NCBI GenBank assembly: GCA_949752795.1
Contig: CATKHW010000058.1
Coordinates: 434,001 to 498,000 of the forward strand
Source of the DNA: Hyperoodon ampullatus
Lineage: Eukaryota > Chordata > Mammalia > Artiodactyla > Ziphiidae
Direction of reading: 5' to 3'
DNA length: 64,000 bases
Shown here: positions 1 to 8,692 of the stretch, piece after piece
How positions within the stretch are numbered: position 1 is the first letter of the stretch
Layout: every line of letters starts with the position of its first letter
Notes under the pieces: generated by a model
Told to the model about the DNA's origin: nothing
Seen by the model: only the letters and a program-made list of their open reading frames with translations
Databases searched by the model: none
Position numbers and translations under genes: made by a program

Positions 1-317
1 ATGAAAGGGAAGAGGGAGAACCAATGAGAGAGTAGCTGTTAGGCATTTGGACGGGCACATATCACTGTAATTTCCCGGCAGGAAGAAGAATTAACCAAAG
101 TCTCAGCCACCCACCGGGAATCAGTATAGATCCTGAACCAAAATTTTGGACTTGCGGTCAGCTCACCAAAAACGAGTTGAAAAATGGAGCTCAGGGGCAC
201 AGCAATTCACAAACTGGCCGAGTAATAAAGGACAACTATCGTCCAAAAATCTGTTGAGGGAAGGCAACGAGGCGGACTTGAAAGCGTGGCAGAATAGCAG
301 GAAACAGATTTCAAGAG

Positions 318-334
318 GTACGTTGGAATCGCCT
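318..334 (+). promoter_or_regulatory. Degenerate CENP-B-box-like sequence
   Basis: Against the mammalian 17-bp CENP-B box (YTTCGTTGGAARCGGGA) this stretch shares CGTTGGAA and the following CG. That is 11 of 17 positions and 6 of the 9 core positions. The second T of TTCG and two of the three terminal G's are missing, so strong CENP-B binding is not expected. It lies 41 bp before the palindrome. In M13, M15 and M16 the second CG is also lost (AATCACC). Confidence 0.25.
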
Positions 335-375
335 TTAAAGCACAGGAAGAGGGGCACAACTTCGACAATGATGCA

Positions 376-449
376 CTTGGCCAAAAAGGGCGTATGCGTT
401 TTCTCCTGAATATATTCAGGAGAAAACGCATACGCCCTTTTTGGCCAAG
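376..449. repeat. 74-bp perfect palindrome (reference copy)
   Basis: Two 37-bp arms are exact reverse complements with no spacer. The outer ends read CTTGGCCAAAAAGGGCG and CGCCCTTTTTGGCCAAG, and the centre is CTGAATATATTCAG. Pairing stops immediately outside (A at 375 against C at 450). Each arm holds CpG sites near its GGCGTATGCG segment. As DNA it could extrude a cruciform; as RNA it would fold into a 30-plus-bp hairpin. The right arm resembles the L1 stretch ending in GATGGCCAAC, so the left arm may be a fold-back copy. It is present in all 37 monomers and perfect in M1, 3, 5, 7, 9, 10, 11, 13, 15, 16, 17, 19, 20, 21, 23, 25, 28, 29, 34 and 37. M18 has one mismatch plus a matched pair of changes. 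Function unknown. Confidence 0.97.
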
Positions 450-463
450 CAAGCAAGCGGGCA

Positions 464-978
464 ATGCAAATCTGCACTACAAAGAAGTATCACTTCCCAC
501 CGGTCAAAAGGGACATCCACAAAATGTGTAAAAACCAGAAAGGCAAGACAGGCCCTGGAGAACAGGGAGCCTTGTTATGCTGATGGGCGGGATGTAAATT
601 GCCAACTGCCTCTCTGGAGGAGTGCATTGTGTTCCCTAAAACAAGTAAACAACAGAGCTACAGAGCCAAGGGCACTTCCAGTCTAGGGAATATACCTTGG
701 GAAAACTGAAAATCAAAAAGACACAGCCACCCCAAAATTTAGGGCTGCACTGCTTACAAGGACCTCAACTTGGGTACACCTTAAATATCCCAGGAAATAT
801 AAAAATGGTTCAAAAAATTGTGGTACTTACGTACGATGGAATATCCCTCAGCCATGAAATCAATGTCATAAGACCAGTAGCAGCAAAATGGGTGGATTCA
901 GGTACGATGATTCTAAGTGAAATAAGTCACACAGAAAAAGAAACTTATCATAAGATATCACTTATGAAGATCCTGTAA
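464..978 (+). pseudogene. L1 ORF2 C-terminal remnant (reference copy)
   Basis: ORF2 of L1 encodes the endonuclease and reverse transcriptase; its last part is a cysteine-rich nucleic-acid-binding region. The frame from 464 reads MQICTTKKYHFPPVK, close to the L1 pattern MQIKTTMRYHLTPVR, and later GEQGALLC where L1 has GE-GTLLHC. It stops at TGA 581-583. After frame changes, the frame 697-978 carries the very end of ORF2: IVVLTYDGISLSHEI, then ILSEISHTEKETYHKISL, corresponding to L1's NGILLSHK and ILSEVSQTEK-KYH-ISL. That frame opens with TTG rather than ATG. With the catalytic domains absent, an in-frame stop and at least one frameshift, this is a relic. In monomers 4, 7, 11 and 16 nearby changes break the second frame as well. 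Equivalent remnants lie in every monomer. Confidence 0.9.
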
Positions 979-1307
979 ACATGGCTACACTTGAACTGAG
1001 TTAGGAAAGAGAACAGTGTCTCACATTTAGAAAACACTCTTATGCCTGCTTAAGGGGGAAGGAGAGGTGGGGTGATGCATAAAACCAGAGTTTGATATAA
1101 GCACAGGTACCGTTCCAAAAACCAACTATGGAATAGACAAGACCTACACCTTCCTCAGTGAAAGGGACTCAAAACCCCATATTTCCCGCAGAGGAATATA
1201 TCTGACTAGTAAGAACCTTAAAACCTATGTATTGATATGTCTCCGTAAGGGAATCAAGTGTGTCTAGACTGGGATAAATATGGCAGCGAGAATCAGCTCA
1301 AACCCAC

Positions 1308-1316
1308 TATAAAAAG
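1308..1316 (+). promoter_or_regulatory. TATA-box-like TATAAAAAG
   Basis: TATAAAAAG fits the TATA-box consensus and recurs once per monomer, just before the A-rich tail. It becomes CTCTAAAAAG in M30, M32 and M35, and TATAAACAG in M17. It probably derives by chance from L1's ACTATAC segment; nothing else in the sequence supports a promoter. Confidence 0.25.
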
Positions 1317-1326
1317 GAATTTCAAA

Positions 1327-1332
1327 AATAAA
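1327..1332 (+). promoter_or_regulatory. AATAAA polyadenylation-signal sequence in the L1 tail
   Basis: AATAAA lies just before a run of seven A's (1335-1341), as expected for a retained L1 3' end. Most monomers keep it. In M4, M5, M7, M17, M30, M32 and M35 the T is replaced by C (AAAAACAAAAC or similar), which destroys the signal. Whether any transcript uses it is unknown. Confidence 0.6.
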
Positions 1333-1341
1333 ACAAAAAAA

Positions 1342-1714
1342 CTGGGAAATTCTTTACAATTCCTTCAGGGTCTCTGATGAAACCTGAAATGACCCTATCT
1401 ACAATGACAGCTGGATGTGGCATAAGGCTGGGCACTTGGGACTGAGAGGATTGGTGAGATTGGGTGAGCAAATGCAGACCCTTTAAAGCAATAATGCATG
1501 GCACACATTCCATGGGTCCCAACTCTCCAGGTTGAAGGGAATATTACTACAGATATAACATGTACGGGAATCCTAGAGAACGGACACACTGTGAATACGA
1601 AAGGTTTCTAAAACTCAACGAATAGTCCCTCTCCTGGTGCTCCAGTTTGACTTTCCATCTGCTTTATTATCAACCTCCCAACATGGAGAGACAGCCCCTT
1701 TAACCTCCTGGTTC
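1342..1714. other. Unassigned part of the monomer (reference copy)
   Basis: These 373 bp follow the L1 A-rich tail. I recognise no coding region, RNA gene or transposon in them on either strand. The longest open frames are 60-66 codons on the minus strand and look like chance. This part varies most between monomers: M5, M30, M32 and M35 carry clustered substitutions here. Confidence 0.7.
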
Positions 1715-1960
1715 GCACAGGTTGCCAATTTGGCAGAGGATGAAAGGGAAGAGGGAGAACCAATGAGAGAGTAGCTGTTAGGCATTTGGACGGGCACATA
1801 TCACTGTAATTTCCCGGCAGGAAGAAGAATTAACCAAAGTCTCAGCCACCCACCGGGAATCAGTATAGATCCTGAACCAAAATTTTGGACTTGCGGTCAG
1901 CTCACCAAAAACGAGTTGAAAAATGGAGCTCAGGGGCACAGCAATTCACAAACTGGCCGA
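1715..1960 (+). mobile_element. Probable further L1 ORF2 sequence spanning a monomer boundary
   Basis: The order GCACAG (1715), ATGAAAGG (1740), AATGAGAGA (near 1763), ACATATCACTG (near 1797), GTTGAAAAATGG (near 1915) and GGCCGA (1955) follows that of L1 ORF2. L1 there has GCACAGCAAAGGAAACC, then ATGAAAAGGCAACC, AATGGGAGA, CATATATCTGATA, AAAAAATGGGCAG and GGCCAAC, with similar spacing. Divergence is high and no reading frame survives, so this is a tentative extension of the better-supported L1 fragment. The same stretch is found at every monomer junction. Confidence 0.5.
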
Positions 1961-3477
1961 GTAATAAAGGACAACTATCGTCCAAAAATCTGTTGAGGGA
2001 AGGCAACGAGGCGGACTTGAAAGCGTGGCAGAATAGCAGGAAACAGATTTCAAGAGGTACGTTGGAATCGCCTTTAAAGCACAGGAAGAGGGGCAAAATT
2101 CGACAATGATGCACTTGGCCAAAAAGGGCGTATGCGTTTTCTCCTGAATATATTCAGGAGAAAACGCATACACCCTTTTTGGCCAAGCAAGCAAGCGGGC
2201 AATGCAAATCTGCACTACAAAGAAGTATCACTTCCCACCAGTCAAAAGGGACATCCACAAAATGTGTAAAAACCAGAAAGGCAAGACAGGCCCTGGAGAA
2301 CAGGGAGCCTTGTTATGCTGATGGGCGGGATGTAAATTGCCAACTGCCTCTCTGGAGGAGTGCATTGTGTTCCCTAAAACAAGTAAACAACAGAGCTACA
2401 GAGCCAAGGGCACTTCCAGTCTAGGGAATATACCTTGGGAAAACTGAAAATCAAAAAGACACAGCCACCCCAAAATTTAGGGCTGCACTGCTTACAAGGA
2501 CCTCAACTTGGGTACACCTTAAATATCCCAGGAAATATAAAAATGGTTCAAAAAATTGTGGTACTTACGTATGATGGAATATCCCTCAGCCATGAAATCA
2601 ATGTCATAAGACCAGTAGCAGCAAAATGGGTGGATTCAGGTACGATGATTCTAAGTGAAATAAGTCACAGAGAAAAAGAAACTTATCATAAGATATCACT
2701 TATGAAGATCCTGTAAACATGGCTACACTTGAACTGAGTTAGGGAAGAAAACAGTGTCTCACATTTAGAAAACACTCTTATGCCTGCTTAAGGGGGAAGG
2801 AGAGGTGGGGTGATGCATAAAACCAGAGTTTGATATAAGCACAGGTACCGTTCCAAAAACCAACTATGGAATAGACAAGACCTACACCTTCCTCAGTGAA
2901 AGGGACTCAAAACCCCATATTTCCCGCAGAGGAATATATCTGACTAGTAAGAATCTTAAAACCTATGTATTGATATGTCTCCGTAAGGGAATCAAGTGTG
3001 TCTAGACTGGGATAAATATGGCAGCGAGAATCAGCTCAAACCCACTATAAAAAGGAATTTCAAAAATAAAACAAAAAAACTGGGAAATTCTTTACAATTC
3101 CTTCAGGGTCTCTGATGAAACCTGAAATGACCCTATCTACAATGACAGCTGGATGTGGCATAAGGCTGGACACTTGGGACTGAGAGGATTGGTGAGATTG
3201 GGTGAGCAAATGCAGACCCTTTAAAGCAATAATGCATGGCACACATTCCATGGGTCCTAACTCTCCAGGTTGAAGGGAATATTACTACAGATATAACATG
3301 TACGGGAATCCTAGAGAACGGACACACTGTGAATACGAAAGGTTTCTAAAACTCAACGAATAGTCCCTCTCCTGGTGCTCCGGTTTGACTTTCCATCTGC
3401 TTTATTATCAACCTCCCAACTTGGAGAGACAGCCCCTTTAACCTCCTGGTTCGCACAGGTTGCCAATTTGGCAGAGG
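1740..3477 (+). repeat. Satellite monomer M2
   Basis: 1,738 bp; the missing base lies in GGGGCAAAATTCG near 2093, where most copies have GGGGCACAACTTCG. Palindrome 2114-2187 with one mismatch (A at 2172, a CpG transition); L1 part 2202-3079. Unique CCACCAGTC near 2236. Shares GTATGATGG, GGGAAGAAAACAG and AGTCACAGAG with M8, its near-twin 10,432 bp downstream. Confidence 0.95.
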
Positions 3478-5216
3478 ATGAAAGGGAAGAGGGAGAACCA
3501 ATGAGAGAGTAGCTGTTAGGCATTTGGACGGGCACATATCACTGTAATTTCCCGGCAGGAAGAAGAATTAACCAAAGTCTCAGCCACCCACCGGGAATCA
3601 GTATAGATCCGGAACCAAAATTTTGGACTTGCGGTCAGCTCACCAAAAACGAGTTGAAAAATGGAGCTCAGGGGCACAGCAATTCACAAACTGGCCGAGT
3701 AATAAAGGACAACTATCGTCCAAAAATCTGTTGAGGGAAGGCAACGAGGCGGACTTGAAAGCGAGGCAGAATAGCAGGAAACAGATTTCAAGAGGTACGT
3801 TGGAATCGCCTTTAAAGCACAGGAAGAGGGGCACAACTTCGACAATGATGCACTTGGCCAAAAAGGGCGTATGCGTTTTCTCCTGAATATATTCAGGAGA
3901 AAACGCATACGCCCTTTTTGGCCAAGCAAGCAAGCGGGCAATGCAAATCTGCACTACAAAGAAGTATCACTTCCCACCGGTCAAAAGGGACATCCACAAA
4001 ATGTGTAAGAACAAGAAAGGCAAGACAGGCCCTGGAGAACAGGGAGCCTTGTTATGCTGATGGGCGGGATGTAAGTTGCCAACTGCCTCTCTGGAGGAGT
4101 GCATTGTGTTCCCTAAAACAAGTAAACAACAGAGCTACAGAGCCAAGGGCACTTCCAGTCTAGGGAATATACCTTGGGAAAACTGAAAATCAAAAAGACA
4201 CAGCCACCCCAAAATTTAGGGCTGCACTGCTTACAAGGACCTCAACTTGGGTACACCTTAAATATCCCAGGAAATATAAAAATGGTTCAAAAAATTGTGG
4301 TACTTACGTACGATGGAATATCCCTCAGCCATGAAATCAATGTCATAAGACCAGTAGCAGCAAAATGGGTGGATTCAGGTACGATGATTCTAAGTGAAAT
4401 AAGTCACAGAGAAAAAGAAACTTATCATAAGATATCACTTATGAAGATCCTGTAAACATGGCTACACTTGAACTGAGTTAGGAAAGAGAACAGTGTCTCA
4501 CATTTAGAAAACACTCTTATGCCTGCTTAAGGGGGAAGGAGAGGTGGGGTGATGCATAAAACCAGAGTTTGATATAAGCACAGGTACCGTTCCAAAAACC
4601 AACTATGGAATAGACAAGACCTACACCTTCCTCAGTGAAAGGGACTCAAAACCCCATATTTCCCGCAGAGGAATATATCTGACTAGTAAGAATCTTAAAA
4701 CCTATGTATTGATATGTCTCCATAAGGGAATCAAGTGTGTCTAGACTGGGATAAATATGGCAGCGAGAATCAGCTCAAACCCACTATAAAAAGGAATTTC
4801 AAAAATAAAACAAAAAAACTGGGAAATTCTTTACAATTCCTTCAGGGTCTCTGATGAAACCTGAAATGACCCTATCTACAATGACAGCTGGATGTGGCAT
4901 AAGGCTGGACACTTGGGACTGAGAGGATTGGTGAGATTGGGTGAGCAAATGCAGACCCTTTAAAGCAATAATGCATGGCACACATTCCATGGGTCCCAAC
5001 TCTCCAGGTTGAAGGGAATATTACTACAGATATAACATGTACGGGAATCCTAGAGAACGGACACACTGTGAATACGAAAGGTTTCTAAAACTCAACGAAT
5101 AGTCCCTCTCCTGGTGCTCCGGTTTGACTTTCCATCTGCTTTATTATCAACCTCCCAACTTGGAGAGACAGCCCCTTTAACCTCCTGGTTCGCACAGGTT
5201 GCCAATTTGGCAGAGG
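3478..5216 (+). repeat. Satellite monomer M3
   Basis: 1,739 bp. Palindrome 3853-3926, perfect; L1 part 3941-4818. Carries GATCCGGAACC near 3607, GTAAGAACAAGAAAG near 4006, GTAAGTTGCC near 4071 and AGTCACAGAG, all shared with M9, its near-twin. Confidence 0.95.
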
Positions 5217-6955
5217 ATGAAAGGGAAGAGGGAGAACCAATGAGAGAGTAGCTGTTAGGCATTTGGACGGGCACATATCACTGTAATTTCCCGGCAGGAA
5301 GAAGAATTAACCAAAGTCTCAGCCACCCACTGGGAATCAGTATAGATCCTGAACCAAAATTTTGGACTTGCGGTCAGCTCACCAAAAACGAGTTGAAAAA
5401 TGGAGCTCAGGGGCACAGCAATTCACAAACTGGCCGAGTAATAAAGGACAACTATCGTCCAAAAATCTGTTGAGGGAAGGCAACGAGGCGGACTTGAAAG
5501 CGAGGCAGAATAGCAGGAAACAGATTTCAAGAGGTACGTTGGAATCGCCTTTAAAGCACAGGAAGAGGGGCACAACTTCGACAATGATGAACTTGGCCCA
5601 AAAGGGCGTATGCGTTTTCTCCTGAATATATTCAGGAGAAAACGCATACGCCCTTTTTGGCCAAGCAAGCAAGCGGGCAATGCAAATCTGCACTACAAAG
5701 AAGTATCACTTCCCACCGGTCAAAAGGGACATCCACAAAATGTGTAAAAACCAGAAAGGCAAGACAGGCCCTGAAGAACAGGGAGCCTTGTTATGTTGAT
5801 GGGCGGGATGTAAATTGCCAACTGCCTCTCTGGAGGAGTGCATTGTGTTCCCTAAAACAAGTAAACAACAGAGCTACAGAGCCAAGGGCACTTCCAGTCT
5901 AGGGAATATACCTGGGAAAAACTGAATATCAATAAGACAGAGCCACCCCAAAATTTAGGGCTGCACTGCTTACAAGGACCTCAACTTGGGTACACCTTAA
6001 ATATCCCAGGAAATATAAAATTGGTTCAAAAAATTGTGGTACTTACGTACGATGGAATATCCCTCAGCCATGAAATCAATGTCATAAGACCAGTAGCAGC
6101 AAAATGGGTGGATTCAGGTACGATGATTCTAAGTGAAATAAGTCACACAGAAAAAGAAACTTATCATAAGATATCACTTATGAAGATCCTGTAAACATGG
6201 CTACACTTGAACTGAGTTAGGAAAGAGAACAGTGTCTCACATTTAGAAAACACTCTTATGCCTGCTTAAGGGGGAAGGAGAGGTGGGGTGATGCATAAAA
6301 CCAGAGTTTGATATAAGCACAGGTACCGTTCCAAAAACCAACTATGGAATAGACAAGACCTACACCTTCCTCAGTGAAAGGGACTCAAAACCCCATATTT
6401 CCCGCAGAGGAATATATCTGACTAGTAAGAATCTTAAAACCTATGTATTGATATGTCTCCGTAAGGGAATCAAGTGTGTCTAGACTGGCATAAACATGGC
6501 AGCGAGAATCAGCTCAAACCCACTATAAAAAGGAATTTCAAAAACAAAACAAAAAAACTGGGAAATTCTTTACAATTCCTTCAGGGTCTCTGATGAAACC
6601 TGAAATGACCCTATCTACAATGACAGCTGGATGTGGCATAAGGCTGGACACTTGGGACTGAGAGGATTGGTGAGATTGGGTGAGCAAATGCAGACCCTTT
6701 AAAGCAATAATGCATGGCACACATTCCATGGGTCCCAACTCTCCAGGTTGAAGGGAATATTACTACAGATATAACATGTACGGGAATCCTAGAGAACGGA
6801 GACACTGTGAATACGAAAGGTTTCTAAAACTCAACGAATAGTCCCTCTCCTGGTGCTCCGGTTTGACTTTCCATCTGCTTTATTATCAACCTCCCAACTT
6901 GGAGAGACAGCCCCTTTAACCTCCTGGTTCGCAGAGGTTGACAATTTGGCAGAGG
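5217..6955 (+). repeat. Satellite monomer M4
   Basis: 1,739 bp. Palindrome 5592-5665 with one mismatch (C at 5599); L1 part 5680-6557. Its 5' part matches M10 (GATGAACTTGG). Its middle, near 5911-6020, carries the variant CCTGGGAAAAACTGA, TCAATAAGACAGAG and AAAATTGGTTC, shared with M7 and M16. That variant breaks the L1-derived frame. AATAAA is lost (AAAACAAAAC near 6542). Confidence 0.95.
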
Positions 6956-8692
6956 ATGAAAGGGAAGAGGGAGAACCAATGAGAGAGTAGCTGTTAGGCA
7001 TTTGGACGGGCACATATCACTGTAATTTCCCGGCAGGAAGAAGAATTAACCAAAGTCTCAGCCACCCACCCGGAACCAGTATAGGTCCTGAACCAAAATT
7101 TTGGACTTGCGGTCAGCTCACCAAAAACGAGTGGAAAAATGGAGCTCAGGGGCACAGCAATTCACAAACTGGCCGAGTAATAAAGGACAACTATCGTCCA
7201 AAAATCTGTTGAGGGAAGGCAACGAGGCGGACTTGAAAGCGAGGCAGAATAGCAGGAAACAGATTTCAAGAGGTACGTTGGAATCGCCTTTAAAGCACAG
7301 GAAGAGGGGCACAACTTCGACAATGATGCACTTGGCCAAAAAGGGCGTATGCGTTTTCTCCTGAATATATTCAGGAGAAAACGCATACGCCCTTTTTGGC
7401 CAAGCAAGCAAGCGGGCAATGCAAATCTGCACTACAAAGAAGTATCACTTCCCACCGGTCAAAAGGGACATCCACAAAATGTGTAAAAACCAGAAAGGCA
7501 AGACAGGCCCTGGAGAACAGGGAGCCTTGTTATGCTGATGGGTGGGATGTAAATTGCCAACTGCCTCTCTGGAGGAGTGCATTGTGTTCCCTAAAACAAG
7601 TAAACAACAGAGCTACAGAGCCAAGGGCACTTCCAGTCTAGGGAATATACCTTGGGAAAACTGAAAATCAAAAAGACACAGCCACCCCAAAATTTAGGGC
7701 TGCACTGCTTACAAGGACCTCAACTTGGGTACACCTTAAATATCCCAGGAAATATAAAAATGGTTCAAAAAATTGTGGTACTTACGTACGATGGAATATC
7801 CCTCAGCCATGAAATCAATGTCATAAGACCAGTAGCAGCAAAATGGGTGGATTCAGGTACGATGATTCTAAGTGAAATAAGTCACACAGAAAAAGAAACT
7901 TATCATAAGATATCACTTATGAAGATCCTGTAAACATGGCTACACTTGAACTGAGTTAGGAAAGAGAACAGTGTCTCACATTTAGAAAACACTCTTATGC
8001 CTGCTTAAGGGGGAAGGAGAGGTGGGGTGATGCATAAAACCAGAGTTTGATATAAGCAGAGGTACCGTTCCAAAAACCAACTATGGAATAGGGAAGACCT
8101 ACACCTTCCTCAGTGAAAGGGACTCAAAACCCCATATTTCCCGCAGAGGAATATATCTGACTAGTAAGAATCTTAAAACCTATGTATTGATATGTCTCCG
8201 TAAGGGAACCAAGTGTCTCTAGACTGGCATAAACATGGCAGCAAGAATCAGCTCAAACCCACTATAAAAAGGAATTTCAAAAACAATACAAAAAACTGGG
8301 AAATTCTTTACAATTCATTCAGAGTCTCTGATGAAACCTGGACTGACCCTATCTACAACGACAGCTGGATGTGGCATAAGGCGGGACACTTGGACTGAGA
8401 GGATTGGTGAGATTGGGTGAACCAATGCAGAACCTTTAAAGCAATAGTGCTTGGCACACATTCCATGGGTCCCAACTCTCCAGGTTGAAGGGAATATTAC
8501 TACAGTTATAACATGTACGGGAAACCTAGAGAACGGACACACTGTGAATACGAAAGGTTTCTAAAACTCAACGAATAGTCCCTCTCCTGGTGCTCCGGTT
8601 TGACTTTCCACCTGCTTTACTATCAACCTCCCAACTTGGAGAGACAGCCCCTTTAACCTCCTGGTTGGCACTGGTTGCCAATTTGGCAGAGG
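6956..8692 (+). repeat. Satellite monomer M5, with diverged 3' third
   Basis: 1,737 bp, the shortest complete copy: one A is lost from the tail run and one G from ACTTGGG. Palindrome 7331-7404, perfect; L1 part 7419-8295. From about 8057 to the end it differs from neighbours at many sites, for example GAATAGGGAAGACC, ATTCATTCAGAG, GGACTGACCC, ACAACGACAGC, GAACCAATGCAGAACC, CAATAGTGCTTGG and GGTTGGCACTGG. It looks like an older monomer type. Confidence 0.95.

Larger units (their letters stand above)
222..463 (+). other. Extra segment relative to L1, containing the palindrome
   Basis: If the GGCCGA at 216-221 is L1's GGCCAAC and 464 is L1's ATGCAAATC, about 50 bp should separate them, but here there are 242 bp. 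The added stretch is 222-375, which I cannot identify with confidence, plus the palindrome 376-449 and a CAAG-rich linker (446-457). Faint resemblances suggest 222-375 might be an older, diverged copy of the L1 sequence that follows GGCCAAC, which would make the monomer a partial L1 duplication. That is a guess; the excess length holds only if the flanking L1 assignment is right. Confidence 0.4.
464..1341 (+). mobile_element. L1 (LINE-1) 3'-end fragment, reference copy in monomer 1
   Basis: This is the 3' end of an L1 non-LTR retrotransposon, built into the satellite and repeated in every monomer. Read along the plus strand, it follows the order of mammalian L1. The ORF2 segment starting with ATGCAAATC comes first, then GATGTAAATTG near 590, then GGAATATACC near 687. 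The stretch TGCACTGCTTACA lies near 747, and ATGGAATATCCCTCAGCCAT begins near 835. Next comes TCTAAGTGAAATAAGTCAC near 911. A 3'-UTR-like region with the block AAGGGGGAAGG near 1051 follows, and an A-rich tail ends at 1341. Spacing between landmarks matches L1, although many bases differ. The copy cannot code for a working enzyme. The upstream limit is uncertain: the right arm of the palindrome (413-449) may also be L1. Confidence 0.92.
1..1739 (+). repeat. Satellite monomer M1
   Basis: Complete, 1,739 bp, used as the reference copy. Palindrome 376-449, perfect; L1 part 464-1341. Diagnostic variants are GCGTGGCAG near 284, AAGAACCTT near 1210, GCTGGGCAC near 1427 and ACATGGAGAG at 1681. It shares GCTCCAGTTT near its end with M6 and M7. 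Confidence 0.95.

Noticed and set aside
146..409. An 87-codon plus-strand frame and the 81- and 93-codon frames that follow it as possible small proteins.
   Set aside because: All three open with TTG. The later two overlap L1 ORF2 remnants, partly in the wrong frame, and variants change or end them freely (M2, M4, M7, M8, M11, M16).
376..449. The palindrome followed by T-rich sequence as a bacterial Rho-independent terminator.
   Set aside because: The context is a mammalian L1-derived satellite; there is no gene upstream and the T run is inside the arm rather than after it.
163..477. A 104-codon open frame on the minus strand, repeated in nearly every monomer, with companions of 60-85 codons.
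   Set aside because: It opens with GTG, runs through both arms of the palindrome and has no recognisable domain. Its recurrence follows from DNA repetition. M2, M7 and M8 shorten or shift it through single changes with no sign of constraint.
1342..1714. Retroviral LTR on the minus strand, prompted by AATAAAG on the reverse strand near 1662-1668.
   Set aside because: I found no primer-binding site, polypurine tract, TG/CA ends or retroviral coding sequence; one hexamer is not evidence.
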